This document shows, in pieces, positions 35,089 through 43,272 of a stretch of 64,000 nt of DNA (positions within the stretch are counted from its first letter, which is position 1; every line of letters begins with the position of its first letter). Position numbers and translations under genes: made by a program. The notes beneath the pieces are model-generated. The model was not told the DNA's origin and did no database searches. It worked only from the letters and a program-made list of their open reading frames with translations. The DNA lies in assembly GCF_018413525.1 (NCBI RefSeq), contig NZ_JAHCDD010000016.1:16169-80168 (forward strand). Reading direction: 5' to 3'. Source of the DNA: Acidovorax sp. CCYZU-2555. Lineage in GTDB: Bacteria; Pseudomonadota; Gammaproteobacteria; Burkholderiales; Burkholderiaceae_C.

Positions 35089-35164
35089 TGGTGGGTCGTG
35101 CGTGATTCGAACACGCGACCTACGGATTAAAAGTCCGCTGCTCTACCGACTGAGCTAACGACCC
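35089..35164 (-). tRNA. tRNA-Lys (anticodon UUU)
   Basis: Read on the minus strand, the gene has a 7-bp acceptor stem (GGGTCGT with ACGACCC), a D-loop with AGCTCAGTCGGTAGAGC, the anticodon loop CTTTTAA (anticodon TTT), a T-loop GTTCGAATC and an encoded CCA end. All features of tRNA-Lys are intact; length is 76 nt. A terminator follows directly. tRNA-Lys genes are common integration targets, and the adjacent islet fits that. Confidence 0.97.
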
Positions 35165-35210
35165 AACCTGCTTCACAAAACTGTTGTTCTGATCAGCGAA
35201 GAACTCGATT

Positions 35211-36044
35211 CTAGCATGAAATTTTAGACACTTTTGGCTCGGTGGCCGCAATTTGGTCGAGCACCCAGCCGGCCGCGCATTGGCCGAAAGTGGCTGTCAC
35301 GGCAACGACCGAGCCGTAGCCGTGGCAATTGAGCGTGCCGTCGGCGTTGTCGAGCGCGCAGGATGCGTCGGGCGGGGCGACGGCTTCGCGACTGAAGACG
35401 CAGGCTACGCCCATCTTCTTGCCGTCGCGCGGCGCGTTGTGTTCCCGGCGCAGGCGGTAGCGCAACTGGGCGAGCAGCGGGTCGTGGGTGGTCTGGCTCA
35501 GGTCGTCGATGTCGACCTTGTGGGCCTGGCGCTTGCCGCCGGCTGCACCCACGCTGATGAACAGCAGTTTGTTGCGGCGCGCATGGGCGGCCATGGCCGT
35601 CTTGGCCTTGACCTGGTCGCAGGCGTCGATCACGGCCGTCACGCCCTCGGGCAACAACGCCGGCCAGTTGTCGGGCTCGACGAATTCCTCGATGCAGTGC
35701 ACTTCGCAATCGGGGTGGATCTGCGCAATGCGTTCGCGCATCGCGACCACCTTGGCCTGGCCCACGGTCGAGGTGAGCGCATGGATCTGGCGGTTGATGT
35801 TGGATTCTGCGACCTGGTCCAGGTCGATCAGCGTGATGCGGCCCACGCCGCTGCGCGCCAGCGCTTCGGCGGCCCAGGAGCCGACGCCGCCGATGCCGAC
35901 CACGGCCACATGCGCGCCGCGGATGCGCTGCGCACCCGGCACGCCGTACAGACGTTCCAGGCCGCCGAAGCGGCGCTGGTTGTCGGGGGCCAGAAAGTCG
36001 GCGTCGGGCAGGGCGGCCGTCGCAATGCTCAGCGCTTCGGTCAT
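35211..36044 (-). CDS. tcdA: tRNA threonylcarbamoyladenosine dehydratase TcdA (CsdL)
   Basis: 277 residues of the E1/ThiF family. The Rossmann ATP-binding motif is VAVVGIGGVGSWAAEALARS, with ITLIDLDQVAESNINRQIHA and VTAVIDACDQVKAKTAM downstream. GSVVAVTATFGQCAAGWVLD at the end is typical. TcdA closes t6A37 of tRNA into cyclic ct6A using ATP. Its start overlaps the cpoB stop by 4 bp, so it is translationally coupled to the tol-pal genes, an arrangement seen in other Burkholderiales to my knowledge. Confidence 0.94.
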   Translation of the reverse strand: MTEALSIATAALPDADFLAPDNQRRFGGLERLYGVPGAQRIRGAHVAVVGIGGVGSWAAEALARSGVGRITLIDLDQVAESNINRQIHALTSTVGQAKVVAMRERIAQIHPDCEVHCIEEFVEPDNWPALLPEGVTAVIDACDQVKAKTAMAAHARRNKLLFISVGAAGGKRQAHKVDIDDLSQTTHDPLLAQLRYRLRREHNAPRDGKKMGVACVFSREAVAPPDASCALDNADGTLNCHGYGSVVAVTATFGQCAAGWVLDQIAATEPKVSKISC

Positions 36045-36817
36045 TTCAGACGAGAGAGCTGTTCCTTGGCCGCGCCCGCGGCTTCGCTGCGGGGATAGGC
36101 CTTGATCAGGTCTTCCAGCGTCTTGCGTGCCGCGCGCGTGTCTTTCAACTCGGTCTGGCAGTTGGCGATGGACAGCGCGGCTTCGGGCGCACGCGCGTGT
36201 TCGGGCGTCGCGGTCAGCAGCGACCTGAAGTTGGCGATCGCCTCCTTGTAGTCGCGTTCTGCGTATTGCGCATTGCCCAGCCAGAAGCGGGCCGACGGCA
36301 GGTAGCCGCTGCGCGGGTACTGGCGGATGAACGCGCTGAACGACTTGTTGGCATCAGCGAACTTGCCGCCGCGGAAGACTTCGAGCGCGGCTTCGAAGTC
36401 GCGCTTTTCAGCTGGGTCGGCGGTGAACTGCTGGCCGTCGACGGTCACGGTGACCGGCTCGAATTGCTTGAGCCGTTCTTCCACACCCTGGGCGATGTCC
36501 TTTTGCTTGCGTTGCAGTTCAGACGACTGCTGCAGCAATTGTTCATTTTGCCCACGCAGACGGGCCTGGTCCTGGCGCAGTGTTTCGATCTGCGACTGCA
36601 GATCGAGCAGGCTGCGGCGCAGCTGCGAAGTGTCTTCGCTGGCGCGCTGATTCGACTGCTGCATCGCGTCCAGACGCTGGCGCAGCTCGATGATCGCCTT
36701 GCGCGCCTCGTCGTCACCGAACAGGGCGGCCTGGCTGGCCGTGGCGAACGACGCAGTACAGGCGAATGCCAGTACCAGTCGGGCCACGGAAGTGGTGCGG
36801 AAAAACGGTGTTGCCAT
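36041..36817 (-). CDS. cpoB: cell division coordinator CpoB (YbgF)
   Basis: 258 residues. A signal peptide (about 1-30, ASFATASQA|ALFG) is followed by a trimerising coiled coil (residues about 38-110, rich in Gln, Leu and Arg: QLRRSLLDLQSQIETLRQDQ) and three TPR repeats (FEAALEVFRGGKFADANKSF, GYLPSARFWLGNAQYAERDY, AALSIANCQTELKDTRAARK). CpoB coordinates peptidoglycan synthesis with outer-membrane constriction through TolA and PBP1B. It sits 2 bp after pal. Confidence 0.95.
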   Translation of the reverse strand: MATPFFRTTSVARLVLAFACTASFATASQAALFGDDEARKAIIELRQRLDAMQQSNQRASEDTSQLRRSLLDLQSQIETLRQDQARLRGQNEQLLQQSSELQRKQKDIAQGVEERLKQFEPVTVTVDGQQFTADPAEKRDFEAALEVFRGGKFADANKSFSAFIRQYPRSGYLPSARFWLGNAQYAERDYKEAIANFRSLLTATPEHARAPEAALSIANCQTELKDTRAARKTLEDLIKAYPRSEAAGAAKEQLSRLK

Positions 36818-36819
36818 AT

Positions 36820-37362
36820 TTAACGGTAGGACAGTTCAGCGCGACGGTTCTGGGCGAAGGCATCTTCGCTGAAACCTTGCACGGCAGGCTTTTCCTTGCC
36901 GAAGCTCACCGCTTCGACTTGGGCGTCGGACACGCCCAGCAGGCCCAGCGAGCGGCGCACGGCTTCGGCGCGCTTCTGGCCCAGTGCCAGGTTGTATTCG
37001 CGGCCGCCGCGTTCGTCGGTGTGGCCTTCGACCACGACCTTGCGGCTGGGGGCAGCCTTGATGAAGCGTGCGTGGGCTTCGATCTGCGATTGTGCGTCGG
37101 CCTTGATGACGTACGAGTCGTAGTCGAAGTACACGATGCGGCTCACGCCTTGGGGGCCGGCCTGGTCGCCACCCGATTGCGTCAGGTCGACACCTGCCAC
37201 ACCGCTTTGGCCCGTGGCGCCGCCGTTGGCACCGGTGCCCGCGCCGCTGCTCAGGGCAGACTTGTCGGTGACGGGGGTTTCGTCGAGCTTGACGCCCGAG
37301 CTGCAGCCTGCCATCAGGGCGGCAACGGTCATGGCGATGGAAAGGCGTTTGAAGGTAATCAT
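36820..37362 (-). CDS. pal: peptidoglycan-associated lipoprotein Pal
   Basis: 180 residues. The lipobox is LMAGC (mature Cys near residue 19) and the C-terminal OmpA domain shows IVYFDYDSYVIKADAQSQIE and VVVEGHTDERGGREYNLALG with the peptidoglycan-binding Asp and Arg. ATG 37362 is set by CGGAG 8-9 nt upstream. Pal links the outer membrane to peptidoglycan and binds TolB. The Gly/Ala/Thr-rich linker after the lipid anchor is long. Part of tolB-pal-cpoB-tcdA. Confidence 0.96.
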   Translation of the reverse strand: MITFKRLSIAMTVAALMAGCSSGVKLDETPVTDKSALSSGAGTGANGGATGQSGVAGVDLTQSGGDQAGPQGVSRIVYFDYDSYVIKADAQSQIEAHARFIKAAPSRKVVVEGHTDERGGREYNLALGQKRAEAVRRSLGLLGVSDAQVEAVSFGKEKPAVQGFSEDAFAQNRRAELSYR

Positions 37363-37431
37363 GGAAAAACTCCGCAGCGTTCGACAGAACGCCATCAGCG
37401 ATACGGTTGAAAAGAAAAGAACTACAGAAAC

Positions 37432-38751
37432 TCAGTGTTTGAGGAACGGGCCCCAGTCGGGTTCGCGGATGTCGCCACCCTGGCCGGCGAGTCGCGCCTT
37501 GATCTTGCCGTCCAGTGTCGTGGTCATCAGTGATTCACGCCCTTGTTGCAGGGTCGCGTACACAATCTGGCGGCTGTTCGGAGCAAAGCTCGGGTTTTCA
37601 TCGGCCGTGGTATCGGTGATCGCGGTCACGGTGCCCGCGCTCAGGTCCATCACGTGCAGCTTGAAGCCTCCGCCCACGCGCGAAATATACGCGAGCCAGC
37701 GACCGTCCGGACTGACACTTGGAGAAATGTTGTAGTTGCCGGTGAAGGTCACGCGTTCGGCGCTGCCGCCGCCGGCAGAAACCTTGTAGATCTGCGGTGC
37801 ACCGCCGCGGTCGCTGACGAAGAAAATCGTCTGGCCGTCGCTGGAGAACACGGGTTCGGTGTCGATGCCGCTGCTTTGCATCAGGCGGCGCGGCTCGCCG
37901 CCTTCGGCGCTGATCATGTACAGCTGCGAGCCGCCGTCGCGCGTGAGCGTCACGGCCAGCGATTCGCCGTTGGGCGCCCAGGCCGGAGCGCTGTTGGAGC
38001 CGCGGAAGTTGGCCAGCAGGCGCCGGCGGCCGCTGGCCACGTCATGTACGTAGACCACGGGCTTGCGCGATTCGAACGACACATAGGCCACCTGGCGGCC
38101 GCTGGGCGACCAGGCCGGGGAGATGATGGGCTCGGGGCTCGACAGCGCCGATTGCGCGTTCTCGCCATCGGCGTCGGCAATCCACAGGCTGTAGCGCTTG
38201 CCGGCCTTGGTCACATAGGTGATGCGCGTCGAGAAGATGCCGCGCTCGCCGGTGAGTTTTTCGTAGACATAGTCGGCGATGCGGTGGGCCACGAGGCGCA
38301 GATCGCCTGAGGTCACGGCAAAGCCCTGGCCGCCCAGATCCTGGCCGCGCACCACGTCCCAGAGGCGAAAGCGCACGTCGAAACGGCCGTCGGCCAGGCG
38401 CGTCACGCTGCCTGTGACCAGCGAGTCGGCCATTTTCTGCTTCCACAGCGCGACGTCGGGGCGCGAAGTTTCATCGAGCTGCGTGCCCGAGGCGTCGACG
38501 CCTCGGAACTGGCCGCTGCGTTCGAGGTCGGCCTGGACGATGGCCGCAAGCTTTTGCGGCGACTGGGGCTCGCCGCGGAACGGGGCGATTGCAATCGGCA
38601 ACTGCGTCAAGCCCACGCCCGTGACTTCGACACGGAACTGGGCCAGCGCGGGCAACGCGGAAGAAGAGGCGAGGGCCGCGAGAAAACTGCGGCGCATCGT
38701 TTGCGGCACCGCCGCGGAAAAGGAGGTGGATGGAGTTCGGTCAATAGTCAT
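37432..38751 (-). CDS. tolB: Tol-Pal translocation protein TolB
   Basis: About 439 residues. The N-terminus contains RR before a hydrophobic segment (MRRSFLAALASSSALPALA), so export is Sec or Tat. The TolB N-domain (IAIAPFRGEPQSPQKLAAIV, ADLERSGQFR) is followed by a beta-propeller with repeated 'SPAWSPSGRQVAYVSFES', 'APAWAPNGESLAVTL' and 'EPVFSSDGQTIFFVSDRGG' blades. TolB is periplasmic and docks on Pal. ATG 38751 is taken as start; ATG 38697 is possible. tolQ, tolR and tolA are not in the window: msbA is divergent just upstream. Confidence 0.95.
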   Translation of the reverse strand: MTIDRTPSTSFSAAVPQTMRRSFLAALASSSALPALAQFRVEVTGVGLTQLPIAIAPFRGEPQSPQKLAAIVQADLERSGQFRGVDASGTQLDETSRPDVALWKQKMADSLVTGSVTRLADGRFDVRFRLWDVVRGQDLGGQGFAVTSGDLRLVAHRIADYVYEKLTGERGIFSTRITYVTKAGKRYSLWIADADGENAQSALSSPEPIISPAWSPSGRQVAYVSFESRKPVVYVHDVASGRRRLLANFRGSNSAPAWAPNGESLAVTLTRDGGSQLYMISAEGGEPRRLMQSSGIDTEPVFSSDGQTIFFVSDRGGAPQIYKVSAGGGSAERVTFTGNYNISPSVSPDGRWLAYISRVGGGFKLHVMDLSAGTVTAITDTTADENPSFAPNSRQIVYATLQQGRESLMTTTLDGKIKARLAGQGGDIREPDWGPFLKH

Positions 38752-38997
38752 TGGCAACCATCTTAGTGTGACCAACACAACCCTTGGCACATCGTTGCGT
38801 TGCCTGGGCGCGTGCAAGTTGCACTGCGCCTGGTGTCCACCGCAAATCCCGCGATTTTTCGGGCCGTGTCAGGCCGTGTCAGCGACTGTTGCTCCGGGTA
38901 AATCCCGGTGCTTACGGATCGCATGTTACACACTCTGGCGCGGCCGAACTGTAAGAGGATGAACAGTCATGCCGTAGGGCCGTAAAATTCGCGTCAC

Positions 38998-40776
38998 ATG
39001 CAAGCATCCCACTCCGCCCCAGAAGCCCCAGCCCTCGTGCCTTCGCGTCCCTTGAGCATGCGCCAGCGTCTGCAGCGTCTTGCGCCTTATTTCGGCGGAC
39101 GTCGCTGGACCTGGGTGCTGGCCGTGGCCGCAATGCTGGTCGGCGCCGCGACCGAACCCATGATTCCGGCGCTGCTCAAACCCCTGCTGGACAACGGATT
39201 TACCGACGGCAGCCTGCAGCTGTGGCTGGTGCCCGTGGCCATCATGGGCGTGTTCCTGTTGCGCGGCATCGCCCAGTTCGTCGGCCAGTACGCGCTGGCG
39301 CGCATTGCCAACGAAGGCATGCTGAGCCTGCGGCACGCGCTGTTCGACCGACTGCTGGCCGCAGACATGGCGCTGTTCTCGCGCCACTCGGCGAGCAGCT
39401 TGTCGAACACCGTGGTCTATGAAGTGCAGACCGGCTCGACGCTGCTGGTCCAGGCCATGATGGGCCTGTCGCGCGACAGCTTCACGCTGATCGCCTTGCT
39501 CGGTTACCTGCTCTATCTGAATTGGCAGCTGACGCTGGTCGTGGGCCTGGTCGTGCCCGGCGTGGCATGGATCATGAAGACGCTGTCGCGCCGGCTGTAC
39601 CGCATCACCAAGGACAGCCAGGAAGCCACCGATTCGCTGGCCTATGTGGTCGAAGAGAACGTGCTGGCCCACCGCATGGTGCGCCTGCACGGCGCGCAAG
39701 ACGTGCAGCAAAAGCGCTTTGGCGGTTTGAGCCAGCGCCTGCGCCACCTGGCCGTCAAATCGACGATTGCCTCCGCTGCCATGACGCCGCTGACGCAGCT
39801 GCTGGCCGCGGCCGCGCTGTCGACCGTGATCTGCATTGCGCTGTGGCAAAGCCGCCAGGCGCTGCGCGCCGACGATGTGACCGTGGGCGGCTTCGTGTCG
39901 TTCATCACCGCCATGCTGATGCTGGTGGCGCCGATACGCCGTCTGGCCGATGTGGCCAACCCGATCACGCGCGGCGTGGCCGCGCTCGAACGTGGCTTGG
40001 CGCTGCTCGACAGCACTCAGGCCGAACAGGGCGGCACCCACCGCCAGGAGCGCGCGCAAGGTGCGATCGAGTTGCGCGATGTAGGCGTGGCGTTCGGTGA
40101 AGATGAGGCCCCCGCGTTGGCCCAGGTGAACCTGCGCGTGCAGCCCGGCGAAGTCGTGGCCCTGGTCGGGCCTTCGGGCGCGGGCAAGACCACGCTGGTC
40201 AACCTGCTGCCGCGCTTTCTCGCGCCGACCAGCGGCGAGCTGCTGCTCGATGGCCGGCCGCTGGCCGAATGGGATCTGGCCAGCCTGCGCCGGCAGTTCG
40301 CGATGGTCAGCCAGGACGTGGTGATGTTCAATGACAGCATTGCCGCCAACGTCGCGCTGGGTGCGGAGCTCGACGAGGCCAAGGTCTGGGCCAGCCTCGA
40401 AGCGGCGAATCTGGGTGATCACGTGCGCCGCATGCCCCAGGGCCTGCAGACCGTGGTCGGCCACAACGCGGTGCAGCTTTCGGGCGGCCAGCGCCAGCGG
40501 CTGGCGATTGCGCGCGCGGTCTACAAGGACGCGCCGATTCTGATTCTGGACGAAGCGACTTCAGCGCTCGATACCGAGTCCGAGCGCCTGGTGCAGGACG
40601 CGCTGCAGCGGCTGATGCAGAACCGCACGACGCTGGTCATTGCCCACCGCCTGTCGACCATAGAACATGCGGATCGTGTGGTGGTCATGGAGCGCGGTCA
40701 TATCGTGGAGCAGGGCACGCACGCGCAGTTGCTGGCCCAGGGCGGGCTGTATGCGAGGTTGCAGGCCGCGGGCTAG
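38998..40776 (+). CDS. msbA: lipid A export ATP-binding/permease MsbA
   Basis: 592 residues, the usual MsbA length. A six-helix transmembrane domain (about 1-330) precedes the ATPase with Walker A VGPSGAGKTTLV, the signature LSGGQRQRLAIARA, Walker B PILILDEATSALD and the H-loop IAHRLS. It flips lipid A-core across the inner membrane. The MsbA call over other exporters rests on length and the hydrophobic pattern; its neighbours do not include lpxK. It is divergent from tolB across a 246-bp gap. Confidence 0.85.
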   Translation: MQASHSAPEAPALVPSRPLSMRQRLQRLAPYFGGRRWTWVLAVAAMLVGAATEPMIPALLKPLLDNGFTDGSLQLWLVPVAIMGVFLLRGIAQFVGQYALARIANEGMLSLRHALFDRLLAADMALFSRHSASSLSNTVVYEVQTGSTLLVQAMMGLSRDSFTLIALLGYLLYLNWQLTLVVGLVVPGVAWIMKTLSRRLYRITKDSQEATDSLAYVVEENVLAHRMVRLHGAQDVQQKRFGGLSQRLRHLAVKSTIASAAMTPLTQLLAAAALSTVICIALWQSRQALRADDVTVGGFVSFITAMLMLVAPIRRLADVANPITRGVAALERGLALLDSTQAEQGGTHRQERAQGAIELRDVGVAFGEDEAPALAQVNLRVQPGEVVALVGPSGAGKTTLVNLLPRFLAPTSGELLLDGRPLAEWDLASLRRQFAMVSQDVVMFNDSIAANVALGAELDEAKVWASLEAANLGDHVRRMPQGLQTVVGHNAVQLSGGQRQRLAIARAVYKDAPILILDEATSALDTESERLVQDALQRLMQNRTTLVIAHRLSTIEHADRVVVMERGHIVEQGTHAQLLAQGGLYARLQAAG

Positions 40777-40824
40777 GAGCGCGCCGGGCAGGTGCTGCCG
40801 GCGAGGTGCGGCCGGGTGCGCCGT

Positions 40825-41337
40825 TCAAATCCCGTTCTTTGCCAATTCAGTGCCCACCTGAAGTACCGCCGATGCAATCGCCATGGGTGGCGAAAAGGTC
40901 GCGCCTACATTGAATAGCAGTTTGGCACCCGACACCGCGACGGACTCGAAGTCTCCCGACTGGTAGTTGCGATAGGCTTCCTCGGCGTTGCCCACCGCAT
41001 CGGCAAGGTTGTAGAAGCGGCCCAGGCCCAGGGCTGCAGCGGCTTTGAAGATTGAGATTCCAGCCTGCAAGGAATCGCCCTTCTTGTAGGATTGCGCGCC
41101 GCTGTAGAGATTGGTGAACATGCCCACCTTGGCCATGAACAGCTGGGCTGCCAGTTTCGGAATGCCCTTTTTCATGAAGATATCGGTGACCAGCGATGCC
41201 GCGGAGGCGGTCTTGTCGACCGTCCCCAGATGGTTGGCGGCCGTGCCGGTGGTCTCGGGCGGATCGGCAGCTTTCCTTTCGAGGTGGGCGCGAAACATGG
41301 GAAACGAGAACGGGGTAGTTCCAGGCGTGAAGCTCAT
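40825..41337 (-). CDS. putative secreted client of the neighbouring CesT-like chaperone
   Basis: 170 residues with no signal peptide. The first ~30 residues are Thr/Pro/Ser/Phe-rich (MSFTPGTTPFSFPMF), compatible with a type III secretion leader and chaperone-binding segment. The rest alternates moderately hydrophobic helices (SLQAGISIFKAAAALGLGRF, MAIASAVLQVGTELAKNGI). It begins 12 bp after the CesT-like gene, on the same strand. Small chaperone-effector pairs with this order are typical of type III secretion. No homologue recognised; the pairing is inference from adjacency. Confidence 0.6.
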   Translation of the reverse strand: MSFTPGTTPFSFPMFRAHLERKAADPPETTGTAANHLGTVDKTASAASLVTDIFMKKGIPKLAAQLFMAKVGMFTNLYSGAQSYKKGDSLQAGISIFKAAAALGLGRFYNLADAVGNAEEAYRNYQSGDFESVAVSGAKLLFNVGATFSPPMAIASAVLQVGTELAKNGI

Positions 41338-41349
41338 GCGGGTTCGCTT

Positions 41350-41838
41350 TCAGGCAAAGTTGGAACGCATGAACCCGGCATCGGGCGCAGCCGATTCGAT
41401 GGGGGGCGCCAGGACTTTTTCAATGTCGCGCGAGGCAATTGAGCGCGCAAGCTGCTCGGCATGTCTGCCAAATGCCGCCAGCAACTGGAAGAACGCCTCC
41501 TCCTGCCACTGTTCCTCGCCCGGGGACCAGACCAGACGCAGAAGAATCTGGCGCGTCTGCGGGGCGATGCCGACATGACCCGTACCCGACAATATCGGGT
41601 CCAGATTCAGTGCCAGAAGGGCTTGATACAGCTGCGGCGGGGTGCTGTCATCCACTTCGCCGAGTTCGGCGGTCAGCACCAGTGCCGGGCGCTGCGGCAC
41701 GGGCTCGATGCCCAGCTGCACGCCGCCCTGGGTTTCCAGCACGAAAGCGCCCTCGTCGGTGAAGCCAATGGTGATGTCCCAGGCGTCTTCAATGCTTTTT
41801 GCCCAGTTTCTCAGTGATGTCGCGGAATCAAGCACCAT
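41350..41838 (-). CDS. CesT/Tir-type type III secretion chaperone family protein
   Basis: 162 residues, acidic, with the alternating alpha-beta pattern of type III chaperones: LRNWAKSIEDAWDI, strand-forming GAFVLETQGGVQLGIEPVPQ, ALVLTAELGEV, LYQALLALN-x-DPILSGTGHVG and ILLRLVWSPGEE, then a C-terminal helix (AFFQLLAAFGRHAEQLARSI). The LYQALLALN block is typical of class I chaperones (CesT, DspF). The start has GGAGG a few nt upstream. No type III apparatus genes occur in the window. Confidence 0.68.
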   Translation of the reverse strand: MVLDSATSLRNWAKSIEDAWDITIGFTDEGAFVLETQGGVQLGIEPVPQRPALVLTAELGEVDDSTPPQLYQALLALNLDPILSGTGHVGIAPQTRQILLRLVWSPGEEQWQEEAFFQLLAAFGRHAEQLARSIASRDIEKVLAPPIESAAPDAGFMRSNFA

Positions 41839-41947
41839 GTTCCCCTCCTGCCGTAGTGGAGGTAAGTAACAAATGCCGCGATCCAGTTCCTTGCCAAGCT
41901 AGCGGTGATGCGCCCGCTGGGGGCGCTGGCACAGCTCGCGCCCCGCT

Positions 41948-43018
41948 TTAACCCATTACGCTCACCTGAGCGGCGCCGGCCTCCATGCGGCCAATGACGC
42001 CAGCCTGGGCAAAGCCCTGGGCCGCAAACAGGTCGAGCACCTGCTGCACGCTGCCCGGGGTGCACGACACCAGCAGCCCGCCCGAGGTCTGTGGATCGGT
42101 GAGCAAGGCCTGCAAGGATGCGGGCACTTGGGCATCGATCACGATCTGGTCGCCATAGGCCGCCCAGTTGCGCGCCGACGCGCCCGTCACCACACCTTGT
42201 TCGGCAAACGCCTGTACCGTGGGCAGCAGCGGCAGCGCGCGGCTGTCGATGCGCGCCGTGAGGCCGGCGCCGCGCGCAAGTTCCAGCGTGTGGCCCAGCA
42301 GGCCGAAGCCGGTCACGTCGGTCAGCGCATGCACGCCTTCGATCTGCGACAGCGCCGTGCCCGGGCGGTTGAGCTGGGTCGTGGTCTGGACCATGGCGCG
42401 GTAGCCGTTGTCGTCCAGCAGGTTCTTCTTCAGTGCGGCCGACAGGATGCCCACGCCCAGCGGCTTGCCCAGCACCAGCAGATCGCCGGCCTGGGCATCG
42501 GCATTGCGCTTCATATGTTTGGGATTGACGATGCCAATGCCCACCAGCCCGTAGATGGGCTCGACCGAGTCGATCGAATGCCCGCCAGCCAGTGGAATGC
42601 CGGCTTCGCGGCAGATCGATTCGCCGCCTTCGAGCACCTTGGCGATGACGGCATGCGGCAGCACATTGATGGGCATGCCGACGATGGCCAGCGCCATCAG
42701 CGGCGTGGCGCCCATGGCATAGATGTCCGACAGCGCATTGGCCGCGGCGATGCGCCCGAAGTCATACGGGTCGTCGACGATGGGCATGAAGAAGTCGGTG
42801 GTTGCGACAATGGCCTGCTCGTCGTTGATGCGGTACACGGCCGCGTCGTCGGCGGTCTCGTTGCCCACCAGCAGATCGGGGAAGAACTGCTTGGGCAGCG
42901 CGCTTTGCCCGATCAGCTGCGCCAGCACGCCCGGCGCGATCTTGCAGCCGCAGCCGCCGCCGTGGGACAGGGAAGTCAGGCGTGGTGCGGCCTGGGGCAG
43001 GGTGGTGGAGTCGTTCAT
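41948..43018 (-). CDS. selD: selenide, water dikinase (selenophosphate synthetase)
   Basis: 356 residues. The catalytic loop is GGGCGCKIAPGVLAQL, with Cys (not selenocysteine) and the essential Lys. Further blocks are DDAAVYRINDEQAIVATTDF, AANALSDIYAMGATPLMALA and GGHSIDSVEPIYGLVGIG. It makes selenophosphate from selenide and ATP, the selenium donor for SelA. ATG 43018 (MNDSTTLPQAAP) is the start; an upstream open frame runs through the tRNA-Sec gene and is not coding. It is the last gene of the sel-fdh cluster. Confidence 0.95.
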   Translation of the reverse strand: MNDSTTLPQAAPRLTSLSHGGGCGCKIAPGVLAQLIGQSALPKQFFPDLLVGNETADDAAVYRINDEQAIVATTDFFMPIVDDPYDFGRIAAANALSDIYAMGATPLMALAIVGMPINVLPHAVIAKVLEGGESICREAGIPLAGGHSIDSVEPIYGLVGIGIVNPKHMKRNADAQAGDLLVLGKPLGVGILSAALKKNLLDDNGYRAMVQTTTQLNRPGTALSQIEGVHALTDVTGFGLLGHTLELARGAGLTARIDSRALPLLPTVQAFAEQGVVTGASARNWAAYGDQIVIDAQVPASLQALLTDPQTSGGLLVSCTPGSVQQVLDLFAAQGFAQAGVIGRMEAGAAQVSVMG

Positions 43019-43139
43019 GGTGTGTTCTCGCTGTTCAGCGCGCGCAGGCGCGCGGCGGTGGGCAGCTGCCATTATGGACAGGCCAGGCGAGATTGGCAGC
43101 CCGGTCCACATGCCAGACGGGCTGGCGACAGGCGAAAGA

Positions 43140-43235
43140 TGGCGGAAAGCAGCAGGAGTCGAACCTACCCAGGAGCGACTGACGCCCCTCACCGGGTTTG
43201 AAGCCCGGCCACACCACCGGGTGTGCATGCCTTCC
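43140..43235 (-). tRNA. selC: tRNA-Sec (selC), anticodon UCA
   Basis: A 96-nt gene read on the minus strand. It has the special 8-bp acceptor stem (GGAAGGCA with TGCTTTCC, one G-T pair), an extended D-stem, the anticodon loop CTTCAAA (anticodon TCA) in a 5-6 bp stem (CCGGG with CCCGG), a long variable arm, the T-loop GTTCGACTC, and an encoded CCA. These match bacterial tRNA-Sec. It lies between selB and selD on the same strand and is probably cut from their transcript. Confidence 0.97.
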
Positions 43236-43272
43236 ATGGGTGCCCGGCCCCTTGGAGGGCAGGCACGCGAGC

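Noticed and set aside
43019..43237. Upstream extension of selD to 43237
   Set aside because: It would be translated through the tRNA-Sec gene.
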